Positions 25,863 through 46,593 of a stretch of DNA of 64,000 nt are shown piece after piece. The position numbers and the translations under genes are program-made. The DNA is taken from the NCBI GenBank assembly GCA_947652605.1, contig OX393577.1, positions 71,200,108 to 71,264,107 on the forward strand. The letters are read 5' to 3'. Under the pieces are notes generated by a model. It was not told the origin of the DNA. It did no database searches and saw only the letters and a list, made by a program, of their open reading frames with translations. Positions within the stretch are counted from its first letter, which is position 1; every line of letters begins with the position of its first letter. This stretch comes from Elmis aenea (lineage: Eukaryota; Arthropoda; Insecta; Coleoptera; Elmidae).

Positions 25863-26455
25863 TTTCCACAATCTCTGCAGCTTAATTAAACTTAAATCAC
25901 TAATATTACTCGAAACATCAGCGTTTCTACCACACCTCAAATATGAGCATATGAGGTTGAGAAGAAACTGTCATTTGGTCATTAGGTCATTAGCTTGTCA
26001 TCAGAGTTGATAACAACGTTATCTACGTTTACGCCCTTATTTACAAAGTGGTTACAGTACCATCTACACTGTTTTCCCGAAACCTTAATTCTTTGGAAAA
26101 TTTATAGGAGGTAGCTGTAGGTAGTTTACCATTACCATAGAAGAACATAGAAGAAGTAGTTTACTTTATGCATACGCAAATGTACTTCTAACATTCGAAA
26201 GTAAATATATGATTCACAATTTGTCGAACTAACAAGTATAATTTAAGGGTTTTCATAAGTATTATTAAAGGTAATTATGTTAATTTTTTTAAACGCTTTG
26301 CCTAAAGACATGTTTTGATTTAACATCAATACAATACTTTGACACAGATTTAACCTTACTTTTTATTTTGACAAGTGGTTGAAAACAAAGCATTTTGTAG
26401 ATGATATGAATTTTCCCATAACTGATCCGATATTTGGACGTCAGAGGTGTCGGCA
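25863..26455. promoter_or_regulatory. shared upstream region of Arp2 and UVRAG
   Basis: 593 bp separate the divergent start codons. No other gene seen, so both promoters should lie here. No motif that I would name. Confidence 0.4.
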
Positions 26456-29400
26456 ATGGACACCTCTTGTAACCCAACAGGTAATTTTTCTTATATAACT
26501 AACTACTTCTCAAGTTGTGAAATTTTAGTTACGTCTGCGGCACCTATATCAGATTATGGCTTACAATATCAGTTCTCAGTTTATTGGAAGTGTTTACTAT
26601 ACACTACATTTAAGTACAATGTGTGCCCCATTTTATACAAGTGAAAAAGTGGATAGCGTTCATCCCAAGTGGACAGAACTTGACAGCAAAAATCTACCAC
26701 ATCCTTCAATTTCAAGTACATCTACATGAAAACTTCTAGTTACAGCATATACTTATGATTTTAATTTTTCAGCCTTGGTTTTGCGGATATGGCAAAAAAG
26801 CGAAAATGATATGGATTGCGTAATTTTGAGATGGGGAATAAATTTATCGGGACTTACATATTTAGGAAACAAGTTGTCGGATATACAGCCAGAATCTTTC
26901 AATAAAAACTCTGTTATATTCCATATGCGAGGTGGTTTCTTTACTAGTTATCAAACAATACGAACAGATTTGCAAAATCCTTTACCATTCATAGATAATC
27001 TTAATATATTTAGCAACCAAGAAAGTACAAAAATATATAGAAACTCTAATATAAAGTTTTCCAGCAGCGATGTCAAAAATAGCTATAGAATTGAGAAATT
27101 GCAAAGGTTGCATTCTTTACAAATTAGTATTAAGAATCAAAGTCTAGATGTCCAAAGTTTAAGAGAAAAAATAAATGCAAAGTGTGGGTTATGTATTGTA
27201 AATTCAACAGATTTTTCAAACGAATCTATACAGTCTGCAAATTTACCAATAGCAAGTAGTCCAAGTGTTCACAGGCACACGTCTCAATTATTAACCATGA
27301 CAACATTAAATAAAATGTTAAATTTACAGGTAAACTTAGCTAGTCATGATAAAATTATGCTAATCCAGATAATACCCTATTCAGTAGAAAGATAGTTTTG
27401 ACTGTTTATACTTGCATGTTTGTTAAAATATATCTAGAAAATATCACAGTTGTCATTAGCCATCGTTCGTATACGCGAGCTTAAAGATTTATTTTTTTTC
27501 AAGGATAAACCAACAAAGTATCAAACTCAACAAATAATAAAAACCAGTAAACTATTAGAAGTGGCCAAATTCAAAATAAAGTTATTATCATATGAACGAG
27601 AGAGAAAATCTGTTCATATGAGACAGTTAAAACAAAAATGTTCAACATTAGCTGATGAGAATGAAGAAAAAGGTGGGTTTCTACACATATACAAAATATA
27701 CATATTTAAAAAAAATATGTATACAGCGTGATTGAAATTCGAGTTTAAGCATAGGGATTTCGTTTAGTAAAATAGCTAGAGTATAGGTTTAAATTCGGCA
27801 AAGTTGTTAAATTTCGTGCTCAATAATATTCCAAAGCTAAATTGAAAATATCTCGTACGTTATCTGACAAATTTGGGAAAAACCGGAAAATAATTTTTGA
27901 ATATCGTCTATACTCCTTTGGAGTTTGAAATACTTCAAATGTGAAAAGACACTGCAGAAGCAACTTTTTAAGCAGAATCGGATGGTGATCACAAATTTTT
28001 TACAGATCGATTTGTTTTTATTTTATGACGACCAACTGTAGTTTTTCTTATAAGCGCAACTTTTGCTATTTCCTAATCAAATAGCATTTATTTTTCTGAA
28101 TTCATTGATGTATCACACATGGTATTTTACTTCTTTATTTATTGTCAAATTAAAAAAAAAAGGGTTTTAAACAATAACCATTATAAATCAGGTAGGCCGG
28201 TCGTTGTAGTTTATGTTGTTTCCATGACAACCAACCATCAAACTAAAAGATTTGAAAGTCTATTATTTGTCACAATAATCTATATACAGGGTGTCCCCGT
28301 TATCACCGCGAATATTTTAAGTGGTGATAAGAGGACCTTTTTCTAAGAAAAAATTTCAAGTAAAATTTTTTCCTAAAATCAAATGCTAAGCTGATATCAA
28401 CACTTACTTGATTTTTTTACACTTCTGCATTTATAAGACTCTGTAGCCGAAAATATCAATTTTATCGTAAAATACTTTGAAGCTTTTTAATAGAGCATGA
28501 AATTCTCTACAAAATTAGTTTTATTTATTTTTTGTCTACAGGCAATGGTTTGAGAGTTATAAAGCAGTTTGTACAAAAAAATGTAAAAAAAATTAATTGT
28601 TTCTAGACTTTGCAACCGCTGTATCTTTAAAACGAAAGGTTGTACAAAAAAACCGACGGCCCATTCTGGATAGCAAATTTTATGGGCTACAACTTTGGTC
28701 GAGTGAATTTTTTTGAAAATCAAACCGATTTTCCGGAAAAGCTGAAAATAAGGAATAGAGTGCAAAAACAAAATTTCCTACAAATATTGTTTTGTATTTA
28801 AAAATGTTTTTATCACGTGACTGAAAATGATGGAGGTCATTTTGAACACTTATTAAAGTAATTTTGTGGTAACATGTTAATTTTATTGCGTCCAGATGGA
28901 TTTGCATGATTTTGCATTTTATCGTATTTTTTTTCAAATTTTTCACTATTATAAACATTTCTATGATACATTTAGCTTTATTGAACAACATATTTACCGA
29001 AGTTGTAGTCCGTTAAATGCCTTATCCGCAATAGGCATTCGTTATGCTCTACGACGTTTCGTTAGGTTTTTAAAAATTTACGTAACTAATTTATACGCAA
29101 TTTTACAATTCTTTGTTAAATTTGTTCGTTAGCTCCTTAAAAAAAATGATAGGGGTGGTTTTCTGAAGAATTTCAAACTTCATAAAAAGCTTTGAAACTG
29201 ATGAGATACATAATTTTATGAATGTTGCCGATGCTATGGCATTTTTAAATACAAAATATCATAATTACCGGGAGTTTTTGTTTTTCGAAAACGATAAAAT
29301 GCAAATGCAAATCCATCTGGACGCAATAAAATTAACATGTAACCACAAAATTATTTCAATAAGTGTTCAAAATGACCTCCATCATTCAATTACGTAATCG

Positions 29401-32400
29401 CACTCTCTTTAAAAGCATTTTTAAATACGAAACAGAATTTGTAGGAAATTTTGTTTTTGCACTCTATTCCTTATTTTCAGCTTTTCCGGAAAATCGGTTT
29501 GATTTTCAAAAAAATTCACTCGACCAAAGTTGTAGCCCATAAAATTTGCTATCCGGAACGGGCCGTCGGTTTTTTTGTACAACTTTTCGTTTTAAAGATA
29601 CAGCGGTTGCAAAGTCTAAGAAACAATTAAATTTTTTACATTTTTTACATTTTTTTCTACAAGCTGCTTTATAACTCTCAAACCATTGCCTGTAGACAAA
29701 AAATAAATAAAACTAATTTTGTAGAGAATTTTATGCTCTATTAAAAAGCTTCAAAGTATTTTACGATAAAATTGATATTTTCGGCTACAGAGTCTTATAA
29801 ATGCAGAAGTGTAAAAAAATCAAGTAAGTGTTGATATCAGCTTAGCATTTGATTTTAGGAAAAAATTTTACTTGAAATTTTTTCGTAGAAAAAGGTCCTC
29901 TATCACCACTTAAAATATTCGCGGTGATAACGGGGACACCCTGTATATAAAAGAGCTTGTTTGTGTGTTTATTTGTTTGTTCGCTATAGAATCCTAGGTC
30001 CGTTGACCGATCGGGACCAAATTTTGCACAGTTACTATTTAGGACCTTGCAGATCTAACGCCAAACTTAAAGTACAAGCACATATTACCAATTTAAAAAA
30101 AAAAAAAAAATTACTTGGACGGGATTCGATCTTACGTCGGCAAATACCTGGTCAAAACACGATATGGCGCGGTGTATTTCTCAAGTAAAGATTGTTTTGT
30201 ATACAATTAGTAATAAATATACATGAAGTATTATTTTTATTAGTACATTTTTAATTGAAACAAGACGAAAGAAAATAAATTTGAGTTATTATTCAATTTT
30301 TAAGCAATAAATAGTTATTTTTTAATGAATTATAAAAAAATTAAAAGATGATTGATCAGAGTATGTCATTTGTGTATGATTTGGAATTATTGGGCTTATT
30401 CAAGTTAAAAAAGTAATTAAAATTGTAATCGCCCGTGCAAATTCATAAAAATGAACTTTAATAACAAAGAAAAACGCGGTATGTTGCGAATTTTTTATTT
30501 ATTGAATAGGAATTCTATATTGTCAAGTCAACCATATGCAAAAACATATCGAGAAAGAAGACAACCCTCGCATACATATTTTTGTACGTTGGACAGAAAC
30601 TTAAGCTTTTGCCAAAAATATGGCAGAAAGGTATCGAATGACAATTTAAAAAAAAACATTTTTATTACAAACATATCCGGAAAAAACACTACATTAAACA
30701 GAATGTTAAGTAAATTTGTATTAAGTATGTGATAACGTATAACAAAACTTAAAAGAACGCTATAAAAAATTCACCTCATCGTGTTTTTCTTTGTTATTAA
30801 AGTTCATTTTTACGAATCTATTACAATGACAAATAACGTACTTTCAAAACTTTTAGTTTGTTGATTGGTTGTCATGAAAACAACATAAACTACAACGACC
30901 GGCCTACCTGATTTATAATGGTTATTGTTTAAAACCCTTTTTTTAAAATTTGACAATGAATAAAGAAGTAAACTACCATGTGTAATACATCGATGGGTTC
31001 AGAAAAATAAATGCTATTTGATTAAGTAAATAGCAAAAATTACACCCATAAGAAAAAATTAAGTTAGTCGTCATAAAACAAAAAGAATCGATCTAGGAAA
31101 AATTTGTGAAATCCGATTCGGCTTTAAAAGTTGCTTCAGCAATGTTGTTACACATTTGAAATATTTCATACTTCAATAGGAAATTTTCAAAAATCGTATT
31201 TTCCGGTTTTTCTCGGACACCGTTTGAGATATTTTCAATTTCTCTTCAGATTATTAATGAGCACCAAATTTAGCATAATGTACTAAAAAGACCTTTTTGG
31301 CCTGTGCTTGAAAAGTATTTGCCCACTCCTAATATAAACAATTTAATATTGTTGATCTATTATTTTCATCTAAGGTTCTCGCTTATAAAAATATCGCTTA
31401 AATGTAATAACTGGTATGAACTCTAAATCCTATTAAAATTAAAAATTTTTTAGTAGACGATTTATGTTCGCAACTCATTTTAGAGTCACAGTTAATGGAA
31501 AATTACCGAACGCTGAGTAAAGAGTCTGAAAAAATACGAGAATGGAAGAAAGAGCAAATACAAATGAAGGAATGTTTACTACATGCATCTGCTCAACTAC
31601 AACATCGTAGACGACAACTAATGTGTCAGTTAATGTCGGTGTATCCTATCTCACAGGCCACAGAAAAAAAATATTTGATCAATGAAGTATATCTACCGAG
31701 TTCAGAAATGTTGTCAGGTACAAGTTTGTTATGATTTAAAAATTTTCATTTAATAAATACATTTCGCAGATTGTTCTGACAGTGGACTTTCTGTAGCCCT
31801 GGGTTACGTTTGTCACATATTATTAATGTGCTCGTCATTTGTACAAGTTCCGTTGCGATACAATATAACTTACTTGGGATCGAGGTCGATTATTTGTGAC
31901 CATATTAGTGCCAAACTCAATGATAAAGATAGAGAGTAAATATCAAATTATGAAAATGAACCACACACTAATTCATCTACTTTTAGTTTTCCATTATATG
32001 CAAAAGGAAAAGATCGATTGCAGTTTAATTATGCAGTTTACTTGTTAAACAAAAATGTAGCACAGCTAAGATGGCTTTGCGGCCAATATACTTCAGACTT
32101 AAAAGCAACATTACAAAATGTTTTAGCATTGTTGCAAGGTAGAGATTTAACGGAGGATTCTAGACAAAATGTTGCTGCTAGCTTTGAAATATCCAATCTT
32201 GGATTGCAGGCATCTTCGACTCCCAAAACATGTAATGTAGTACACGAGAACTTACCTAATGATACGGGGAGTATAAACACAATTTCAACTCCACCTTGCA
32301 AAGAAATATTAAATCAATATCCAGATTTACACTTAGAAGCCGAAGCATTTGTAAAACACTACGAAGGTCCTATATTGGACAAAAGCACTAGTAATTCTTG

Positions 32401-33346
32401 TGCATCTTCAAATAATAACGATCCAATTTTAGATGTGTTGAGAAACGAGTATAAAATACAAAGATCTCAGAGTCCCACACGTAAACTAAATAAAAAGACA
32501 GAATTGATTAGCAACAGGAACACGGACAACAGACCAGGATTGAGCCAGATTTTAGCGATACCTGAAGCATTTCTTAATCAGCAAATTAATTCAACTGCAT
32601 TAAAGCATTTTATAACCACAGAAAGGAACAAATTAAAAGACACAGGTACTTCTATTTACTCATTTTTAATGAATCAAATTATTTTAAAAACATTCAATAT
32701 AAACTCAAGAATTAATTGTGATAAAACAAAATGTTGATGATAGAAATTTTTGTGAATAATAGGTATCTCGAGTGCATCAAATTCAAGGATCGATAGTGTA
32801 AGAAAAGCCTCTAATATTGATGTCATTAATAAAAAAATAGCTGCAGGTACGCAGTTTAATTTATCGAAAAATATAGTATATGTGGAACAAGGAACTGATA
32901 TATTACATTCCAACTTAAATTCAGCAGAAACAGGAAAAATATTAAGAGATGGCGATGCTTCTACTACGGAAGCAGAGAGGGAACTTAAACAAAAGAGACA
33001 TATTAGTCGTTCGGTTGGATCATTTACAGAAGAAGTTCATGTAGAACTTAAAAGTAGCCCAGAATTAGGATCAGATCCACTTTTAAACGTATCATCTGAA
33101 ACTGGTAAACTTTACAATAAGGCATTTGATTTAGAAAAATTTCCCATTTCTCAGAACACGCAGCAAGAATTTTTACAAAAATGGCTCGACAGTAGCCCAG
33201 CCTTGGTGTATTCAGAAGAAAATTTGTATCCAGAAGAAATTTTAGGATCAACTTCAGAAAGTTCCAATACCCATAGTTTCCCACTTACTGTAAGGACTGA
33301 CGCACTACTTAATACAACTTCCTTTAATTTAATTAAACCAAAGTAA
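26456..33346 (+). CDS. Uvrag: UV radiation resistance-associated protein (UVRAG)
   Basis: Subunit of the Vps34-Beclin PI3-kinase complex II, acting in endosome and autophagosome maturation. Seven exons: 26456-26480, 26773-27329, 27450-27672, 31484-31717, 31770-31935, 31987-32645 and 32763-33346. All are GT-AG with matching phases and give 815 residues (human 699). The N-terminal part fits the C2-like region (CVILRWGINLSGLTYLGNKL). A coiled-coil region follows (about residues 170-350, rich in K/E/Q). The conserved core reads ALGYVCHILLMCSSFVQVPL, then RYNITYLGSRSIICDHISAK and FPLYAKGKDRLQFNYAVYLL, and ends LNKNVAQLR. This matches the BARA2-like region of UVRAG. The long C-terminal tail is low-conservation Ser/Asn-rich sequence. 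Intron 3 (3.8 kb) is filled by nested transposons. Confidence 0.93.
28279..30440 (+). mobile_element. Helitron copy split by a palindromic element
   Basis: The 5' end TCTATA (28279-28284) is separated from the rest, which resumes at 29944 as TATATAAAAGAGCTTGTTTG. Joined in order, this matches the Helitron at 6.1 kb. The 3' part ends near ATTGTAATCGCCCGTGCAAA and lacks the CTAG terminus, so it is truncated or decayed. Confidence 0.65.
28287..29943. mobile_element. palindromic transposon, inner, TA-CAGGGTG ends
   Basis: Ends CAGGGTGTCCCCGTTATCAC and GTGATAACGGGGACACCCTG are perfect complements, with TA outside both. Arms of about 650 bp (for example ATGGATTTGCATGATTTTGC near 28894 against its complement near 29295) surround a loop of roughly 330 bp. 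No transposase seen. Confidence 0.85.
30451..30732 (+). pseudogene. DUF4817-like (helix-turn-helix) fragment
   Basis: An open frame of 93 codons. FNNKEKRGMLRIFYLLNRNS and YRERRQPSHTYFCTLDRNLS resemble the EKVDMLLIYGEC...YPERRHPS pattern of the DUF4817 domain, which is common in insect repeat-linked proteins. It sits in the centre of the outer palindromic element and may be its cargo. The short, changed frame suggests a remnant. Confidence 0.5.
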
Positions 33347-34096
33347 TGTAACATAATAAATAAATAAATGGTCAAACATTTTTTACCTAGCAGAATTGTT
33401 TAAAATTAGAACTATCTTTCCCAAATCACAAAATGCACTGAAGGGGTGGCATGCATAAGACAGAAAATTGTTAATGGAATGTATTTTATAAGGATATTTT
33501 AATGTGGACTGTGATACTTGGGGAACTGTAGTTTTTCTTGGGTATAAAAGTGTGTTGATACGACAAATATTTTATGTAATAGTATTGTTTTTTATTAATT
33601 AAGTTTTAAAGACGCATGCAAGTTGAATTTAGTTATTAAATTTACCATATTTGTATTGTAGCAATTGATGAATTATATAATCAAATCCAAATTCCCTTCT
33701 ACCCATAGGTGTAGGGATTGCAATTGATGAATTACGCAAAATTATTATGACGACTAGTATTTGTATAAATTTATGCATAAAACTGTATCAGTATCTGCTA
33801 TAAGTATCACGTATATATTGAACATACTATATTATCCGTTGAATGTTGATTGTACTCTATTTATTGAATATTGTGAAATAATTGGATTATACGCAAAATA
33901 TGTAAATATCTAGGGGAAAAAATGTTTATGTACCATAGAAATTATAGCTATGTGGCTAAATAAAGGTTATTCCTTCGTCCTCAAATCGTAACATTTATTA
34001 TAATAGAATCTGAAATGAAATTTTTGTGCTAAAACTTTCCAAGTCATTTGGCAACAAAAGCATTGAAATGTTAGTAGTTTTGTTGTCCAGTTAATG
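33347..34096. other. Intergenic, 3' flank of UVRAG
   Basis: 750 bp of AT-rich DNA with several AATAAA-like signals shortly after the UVRAG stop (for example at 33357-33368). No gene seen. Confidence 0.45.
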
Positions 34097-35144
34097 CAGT
34101 AGTTTCCAACCAGTGGGGCGCGCCCCCTAGGGGGGCACGAGACTATTGCAAGGGGGCCGCACAGCTGTTACCAAAATATCATTTTTGGATACAAACAAAC
34201 AGAAAGAACTTTCTTTATACAGAATATGGTGTATTGTTTTGTAGTCCATTAAATAATTCTTATTTATCAGAACAGTATTTATGAAATTAGATTGTAACGA
34301 AAAGTGAGGGGGGCGCAAAATTTTTTTTATCAAAAAGGGGGGCGGAGGTACAAAAGGTGCGTTCGGGACGCACGCTCCCAGAGTGGAGTGGATTGGAGTA
34401 AGATTGTAATCACGTGGTCTCAGAGCCTCCAAGAGTAATCTTGTGCGTTCGGGACGTGTAGTGCAGAAAATCAGCGGATATTTCAAATATAAAGGTAACC
34501 TCACTATTTTGTTGTAGACCGGTCTAATCAGACATCATTGTACGTAAAACAAGGAACAAATTGTATTGCTTCGAATTTGTTAGATTATTTGGTCATAAAA
34601 TTGATGTAAAATGTCATGATATGAAACCATTTAACTTCCCAAAATTTTGTTTTAATAATAGGGAATTACATCGAAAGTTAATTACTGTCCACAAGAAATT
34701 GTTGTTAACTAATGCAACACAATAACACGAAGCCTGGATGTTAACTGTATCTTATTCTTATGCTGTACCTGGCAATTCAAATAATTCAAACATAGACAAT
34801 CCGTAATGCGCATGTCTTCTTTCGCGAGCTCAGCCAGGGTATGCGAAGTGAGATACATGACCTTGGGCCATAACTTTTTTATTTACATCCGTGCTTCTTA
34901 GCAACCCCCGCGAGATGGCGACTTGCAATTTTAGCAAAGAAAACAATCTTTCATCACAAAACATAAAGCGAACCCCAGAAGCGAACCATTTTCAAATTTA
35001 ACGTATATTTAACGCTTGTATTTATTTCTACATAATAAATTGTGAAGGATTATAACGGTAATAAGTAGTATTACACTTGTTTAACATGTTGATTTAATTA
35101 TCCTACACCCGTAATAGTGACCTAGCTGTGATATTAAAAGTGAA

Positions 35145-35607
35145 ATGGAGATTATAATGAGTTCTAGGAAATTTAGAGTGGGTCCTCAAATCTGGAAATC
35201 AAGAAATCGTTTCAAATGTAACTGTTCGTTAACGAAATTGAAAAGATGGTATAAAAGGGTAAGTAATTTTATTGTTTTTGTTTATTACATTACTGTTTTT
35301 GGTGTCCAAAATATAAATTAATTGAACGTGTTCAGCTTTTGGGCCTTATTTCAAAACGTTAATTATAAATAATTTTTCCAGAATACATTCACCAGGATCC
35401 AATTGTGAAGCTGATAATTGTCAAAGCTTTTTCATTCCACAACACTTCATCACTCGAGGGGTTCAACAGTCACCCGAGCCTGAGGATTGGGTACCACATT
35501 TCGTGCTTGAAACTTTCGATGAAGCCAAACCATTAAAGTTGGCCACGATTGGCTATATTAGTGGCTTCATTGCTGAGGGCATCATTCCGAAATTTGTAGA
35601 CTGCAGG
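35145..35607 (+). pseudogene. remnant coding exons of the GGTGCG element
   Basis: An ATG-led open stretch at 35145-35258 ends at GG|GTAAGT and is basic with two cysteines (RFKCNCSLTKLKRWYKR). A second stretch, 35382-35607, lies between a TTTTTCCAG acceptor and a GTATGT donor; one frame stays open and includes PEPEDWVPHFVLETFDEAKP and LKLATIGYISGFIAEGIIPK, then FVDCR. The open frames of the two do not join in phase. The YISGFI...C pattern recalls C-terminal parts of P/THAP9-type transposases, a weak similarity from memory. No full transposase exists here. Confidence 0.4.
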
Positions 35608-36465
35608 GTATGTTAAGCTAACATTCAGGTGAACTTTCCGTTGCACATGCATTTGTGGATTTAAAACAATATGACGAGGAAGTTCAGCTGAATTATTGTT
35701 CAGACAAATTTATTTCATGTTTATGTTCTACATACAATTATGTACATTTTTTATTACCATAAATTTTACATAAAAAACAAATTTCAATGATGTTAAAATC
35801 TTTTGTTGTCGATCATGTAAGTTTTCCGTTTGACATTCATCGTGAAGATTTGATTGAAGCTCTTTTTTTTATAAAATTTTTGCAGATTTTTAATTTTCAA
35901 TTATGTTAATAAAATAAACTAAATAGGGCAGCACATATTATTTACAACAAAAGATTGCGCATAAGTGATTGTAAATTTTTAATTTTAAGTTTTTTTTTGT
36001 AATACAGTAAGCGCTTGATATTATGATAACTGGTTATTTAAACCAACCGTGTTACAGAATCAAATTTAAAACGTTGAAATCATATTGGTCGTAGAATCAT
36101 ACTTTACGAGTCAATTTTTGATGCATTTATGATATTGTGTATTCTTGTATTAACCTAAATTTTGCAATTTTTAAATTAAATTTGTTCATTTGGTAAGCAA
36201 AAATTTCTTAAATGCATTCTTAATTTTTTTGTTTTTCTCATGTCTACATTATATATTTCTAATTTTTTGTTATTAGAATCACTGTTTAATATAATCATTT
36301 AATTAAGGTGATCACAATAAACGGCGTTTACTGTAATAATTTATATTATGTATATTTATATTTATGATGTGTTTTATAATTGTGCAATGTTTTTGCAATT
36401 TTTATATTATTTAATAAATGTATAATTATATTTTTTCTTTTATTTCATCGTCTTTCAATTTCAAT

Positions 36466-36535
36466 ACAGTTACTATTCAGTTTTGTTGGCATGTTTTTAA
36501 TTAAAAACATGTCAACAAAACTGAATAGTTACTGT
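36466..36535. repeat. 70-bp near-perfect palindrome
   Basis: Two 35-bp arms with no spacer, centred on TTTTTAATTAAAAA, and only two mismatched positions. It lies inside the GGTGCG element. Confidence 0.9.
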
Positions 36536-37245
36536 TTTAATACTGAATTTATTTAAAGTGAAAACTGGGTGGACTTTCAAAAGTCCCGCTTAATTTAGTT
36601 AGTTCTTTCCACCCCCGTCAGATAGCGCAATACTGAACAAGCAGTTACTTAGGCACTTCGTATTCTATCTTCTTCTATGAGCTCAGCTTGCCCCAGCTTC
36701 AGAGGTGGCAAATTAGAGTAGATTTATTTACTCCACTTATGCAGTTCCGAACGCTCTTCGGAGCGATCTTTTTTACTCCAAAGTCGTGTCCCGAACGCTG
36801 TGGAGCAAAAAAGAGCAAATAAAGCAAAAAGAGCGTACGTCCCGAACGCACCTAAAAAGGTTGGAGACCACTGAGTGAATGCATTACTGTGTGATGAATT
36901 ATTTTTGAAAGGCCGATGTGCAGCCAATCAATGGGGGAAAATTAACCTAGAATGATTAATTATGTTATGAATAATGAGTTGTAGTAAATTCTTATAGTGT
37001 TAAAAAATGTTTACTAAATGTTAATTCATATAACTATAAATAACTTTCGCGCCGATTTTAATTCACGTATATGACGTGAGAGGTACGATCTAAGACGCAA
37101 GCGCTCCCTGTGCGAATAGCAGAATAACAGTATTTTAGTTCAATGGTTCTCTCTGTGTTGTTAAGTTGGATTTGATGTTGTGCAAAAATGCTGTTTTTAA
37201 GCAACAAATGGACATTGGACACTAGGATATTCCTAATTTCTAGTC

Positions 37246-45831
<8,586 letters not shown>

Positions 45832-46485
45832 TTTCAGCAGTATATATTTTTACGATATTAAATTTTCTAATTCAGACACGTTATTTTGAACAACTTATAA
45901 GTGCTTTAATTTTTTATTATTTCGTAGAATTTTATTGCTAAGTACAAAAGTAATTTATTTTAAATACTGTGTAGAAAGAATCTTGTACTTCTCACCAGAC
46001 AATTTCATGTAAATTTAGTTAGCTTTGTATTTATTTGAATAACAACTATTATGTTTCGTTTGAGAATATACTTATCGATGCCTTATTCTTTATTAAACAT
46101 TACTTAGTTTTAATTGTCATCACTTGCTAAATTGTGAATATCGTAATATTAAAAATAATGTTTGTTTAATAAGCGAGTGCTCAATCAAGTTGCGGTTGTG
46201 AACACTACAAATAAATAACACATAAAGAACTTAAATGTTTACTACGCTTACTTTTTCTTATAACTTATTCGTAATCTAAAATATAAAGACTGTTTTTTTG
46301 TTAAGTTTATCCAAGGACGTTGAAATATGTCCAAATTTAATATTTGTTTATGAAATTTCACCATATGCATAGATTGTCGACAGATTTTCATGAAACGAGT
46401 CAATAATCCGTATATTCATATCTGCCAACATTTATGGCAGCAAATAAAATGAATTTTATTCTTGAGGCTTTCGCGGCCGTTATCC
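45832..46485. other. 3' flank of Spred
   Basis: AT-rich, no coding signal. It probably includes the Spred 3' UTR. Convergent with the SDR gene 4 kb away. Confidence 0.45.
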
Positions 46486-46593
46486 ATAATACAATCTTGG
46501 TTTCCGGGTTTGGAACCGCGTCTTCTATATTTAGAAGTAGCCTTCTAAATATAGAAGACGCGGTTCCAAACCCGGAAACCAAGATTGTATTAT
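46486..46593. repeat. perfect inverted repeat, 52-bp arms, 4-nt loop
   Basis: Arms 46486-46537 and 46542-46593 are exact complements around TAGC. The arms contain TTTCCGGGTTTGGAACCGCG. An AATAAA signal follows directly (46595-46600). The preceding GGCTTTCGCGGCCG resembles the start of the foldback element at 48.4 kb (GGTTTTCGCGGTTG), so both may be one family. Confidence 0.9.

Larger units (their letters stand above)
27722..31336. mobile_element. large palindromic (foldback) transposon, outer
   Basis: Two inverted arms of about 560 bp: roughly 27722-28278 and 30822-31336. Left end TATACAGCGTGATTG and right-end complement TATATTAGGAGTGGGC are diverged forms of the same terminus. The arms share TTTAAACAATAACCATTATA and AATCAGGTAGGCCGGTCGTT in opposite orientation. 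The centre holds a DUF4817-like fragment and was invaded by a Helitron. Confidence 0.75.
34355..36853. mobile_element. GGTGCGTTCGGGACG element (longest copy)
   Basis: Termini AGGTGCGTTCGGGACGCACG and CGTACGTCCCGAACGCACCT. Subterminal GTTCGGGACG motifs are repeated. A shorter copy with the same ends lies at 56.1 kb and a fragment at 60.8 kb. Target duplications are unclear; counted from GGTGCG the flanks are AAA/TAA here and TTA/TTT at 56.1 kb, compatible with a TWA target of PIF/Harbinger. It holds putative exons at 35145-35258 and 35382-35607. Confidence 0.7.
34097..36873. mobile_element. hAT element split by a 2.5 kb insertion
   Basis: Starts CAGTAGTTTCCAACCAGTGG and ends AAGGTTGGAGACCACTG. 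Flanks AGTTAATG and AGTGAATG differ at one base, an aged 8-bp duplication. The left part (34097-34354) holds a GGGGCGCGCCCCC motif. The right part (36854-36873) is only the terminus, because another element was inserted near the right end. Confidence 0.75.

Noticed and set aside
28487..29132. ORFs of 75-105 codons in the inner palindromic element
   Set aside because: They arise from inverted arms; no transposase motif seen in either direction.
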